A DNA stretch of 64,000 nucleotides from JAAYJK01 sp964501655. Lineage in GTDB: Bacteria; Bacillota; Syntrophomonadia; Syntrophomonadales; Syntrophomonadaceae. Shown here one piece after another: positions 62,998 through 64,000 of the stretch. Every line of letters begins with the position of its first letter. Within the stretch, counting starts at the first letter, position 1. The notes beneath the pieces are model-generated. The model did no database searches, was not told the DNA's origin, and saw nothing but the letters and a program-made list of their open reading frames with translations. The stretch spans positions 62,001 through 126,000 of the forward strand of contig CAZCTN010000001.1 of assembly GCA_964501655.1 (NCBI GenBank), given 5' to 3'. A program made the position numbers and the translations under genes.

Positions 62998-63573
62998 TTG
63001 ACCGTAATTGAGATCCTGTACGGCATAGTCTTTCAGCCGGTACCCACCTTTAGATATCTGGGCAGCAGCAAGCCGCTGTTTTTAGCACTTACCGCCTTTT
63101 CGGTCAGTGCATTATCGAATATGATCATCAACCTGGGTATAAACCAGAATACGGGGATAGCCGCATCTTTACCGGAAGCATATATCGGCATATATTTGCT
63201 TTTGGGTTTGATCATCTCTCTGGCGGTTTTGGCTGCGGCAGCAGCAGTGTACAATCTACTGGGTGAGATAATGTTTCAGCAGGCCAATGGAAGGGGGATG
63301 CTATGCTGTCTGGCACTGGCTTTTGTACCGGGAATATTGGCCCCTCCGTTGCAGTATGCTTTCAGTATACTGAATTGGGGCTTCTGGAATGCAGGTATAT
63401 CGCTGCTGGCTTTTGTCTGGGTGATAGTATTGCAGATAATAGGGATCAGAGAAGCACTGGTAATTCAGGGCGGGCAGGCTCTGCTGCTGTTTCTTTTGCC
63501 GGGAGTGATATTGGCCCTGCTGATATTGTTCACCCTGGTGCTCCTGGTGTTCTTGCTGCCCGGGATGATTTAA
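62998..63573 (+). CDS. Yip1-family membrane protein
   Basis: 191 aa, five hydrophobic segments. Start TVIEILYGIVFQPVPTFRYL is the conserved N-terminus of bacterial YIP1 proteins. TTG start, coupled to sppA. Function unknown. Confidence 0.8.
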   Translation: MTVIEILYGIVFQPVPTFRYLGSSKPLFLALTAFSVSALSNMIINLGINQNTGIAASLPEAYIGIYLLLGLIISLAVLAAAAAVYNLLGEIMFQQANGRGMLCCLALAFVPGILAPPLQYAFSILNWGFWNAGISLLAFVWVIVLQIIGIREALVIQGGQALLLFLLPGVILALLILFTLVLLVFLLPGMI

Positions 63574-63642
63574 CGGTGGAAGTTCAGTAAAACTAAGGGG
63601 TTTATCCATATGGCCGATAGCAAATACTGAGGGGGGAGTATA

Positions 63643-64000
63643 ATGCAGATGAGGATATTGGTGGTTGACGATCAGAAGGGAGTACGCAGACTTCTGGAAG
63701 AATTGTTCAAAAAAGACGATTGGATAGTAAATACTGCAGCTGATGGGCGCGAAGCAGTGAGTAAAGTCAGCGAATTTCTGCCAGACATTATTCTAATGGA
63801 TATGAAAATGCCCAATATCAACGGACTCGAAGCTTCCAAGCAGATTCTATCCATGCATCCCGATATGTCCATAATAATGATGACTGCATATGGAGAAATG
63901 GATGTAATCAAAAACGCCCTGGAAGCAGGAGTGAAAAAGTGCGTTACCAAGCCCTTCGACATTATGAATTTGAAAGATATTGTTAATAAACTGGCGGGAA
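63643..64000 (+). CDS. spo0F: Spo0F-like response regulator (3' end cut by window)
   Basis: 119 codons are visible, and only the last few are missing. Receiver domain alone: acidic pair in RILVVDDQKGVRRLL, phospho-Asp in IILMDMKMPNINGLEA (about residue 55), Thr/Lys in MMTAYGEMD and KKCVTKPFD. The single-domain form, Firmicute setting and KPFD/ YGELD-like blocks fit Spo0F of the sporulation phosphorelay; other single-domain receivers are possible. Ribosome site ggggggagtata. Confidence 0.85.
   Translation, partial: MQMRILVVDDQKGVRRLLEELFKKDDWIVNTAADGREAVSKVSEFLPDIILMDMKMPNINGLEASKQILSMHPDMSIIMMTAYGEMDVIKNALEAGVKKCVTKPFDIMNLKDIVNKLAG

Noticed and set aside
1..64000. CRISPR array, tRNA, rRNA or riboswitch
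   Set aside because: No regularly spaced repeats, cloverleaf or known riboswitch core was seen by eye; a computational scan (tRNAscan, Infernal) would settle it.

Overview
The window looks like chromosome of an anaerobic, spore-forming-lineage Firmicute close to Syntrophomonas. This is inference: there are several beta-oxidation/CoA gene sets driven by sigma-54-type promoters, Firmicute-style neighbourhoods (argS - rpoE-like - pyrG; alr - sppA - spo0F) and strong GGAGG ribosome sites. No rRNA, tRNA or CRISPR array was seen.

Layout. 1-1424: 3' part of an HtrA-type protease and rlmH. 1425-7299: an accessory patch inserted exactly at the 3' end of rlmH. The last bases of rlmH are repeated at 4606 and 7283, and the two later copies share a further 25 bases of flank. 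The first interval holds an ATPase + TOPRIM pair and an MNT/HEPN pair whose HEPN toxin is broken by an amber codon. The second holds RHS debris and a FecR-domain protein. This resembles tandem SCC-like cassettes at rlmH, but no recombinase is present. 7360-7878: a REP-type (RAYT) transposase, with REP-like repeats scattered nearby.

8065-25801: catabolic region. A sigma-54 activator is followed by a minus-strand acyl-CoA operon (acyl-CoA dehydrogenase, Cys-less thiolase-like protein with DUF35 partner, enoyl-CoA hydratase, thioesterase, two-subunit CoA-transferase, MaoC-like protein). Then come a cold-shock-like protein, a one-subunit CoA-transferase, an acetate-transporter-family protein, a soluble chemoreceptor, an SDR / metallo-beta-lactamase pair and a thiolase. 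I find five -24/-12 promoters in front of these units, arranged as two divergent pairs plus one, with candidate enhancer palindromes between them. The region therefore reads as one regulon for oxidising an unidentified acyl acid.

26413-32025: one huge Ser/Thr kinase - NTPase - GAF - PAS - histidine kinase. 32096-36791: PHP protein, MmgE/PrpD protein and ectoine genes ectA-ectB-ectC. 37309-40679: DUF554, a YheO-like regulator, YitT and a histone-deacetylase-family protein. 41620-43296: SLH/transglutaminase surface protein. 43368-47911: a YbhGFSR-like exporter operon with a TetR regulator and a clear operator-promoter. 48181-55205: small HTH protein, YycJ-like hydrolase, SLH protein, cyclophilin, HD-GYP-like protein, M1 peptidase. 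55329-64000: housekeeping run argS, rpoE-like, UPF0173, pyrG, femAB-like, divergent alr, sppA, Yip1-like, spo0F (cut by the window end).
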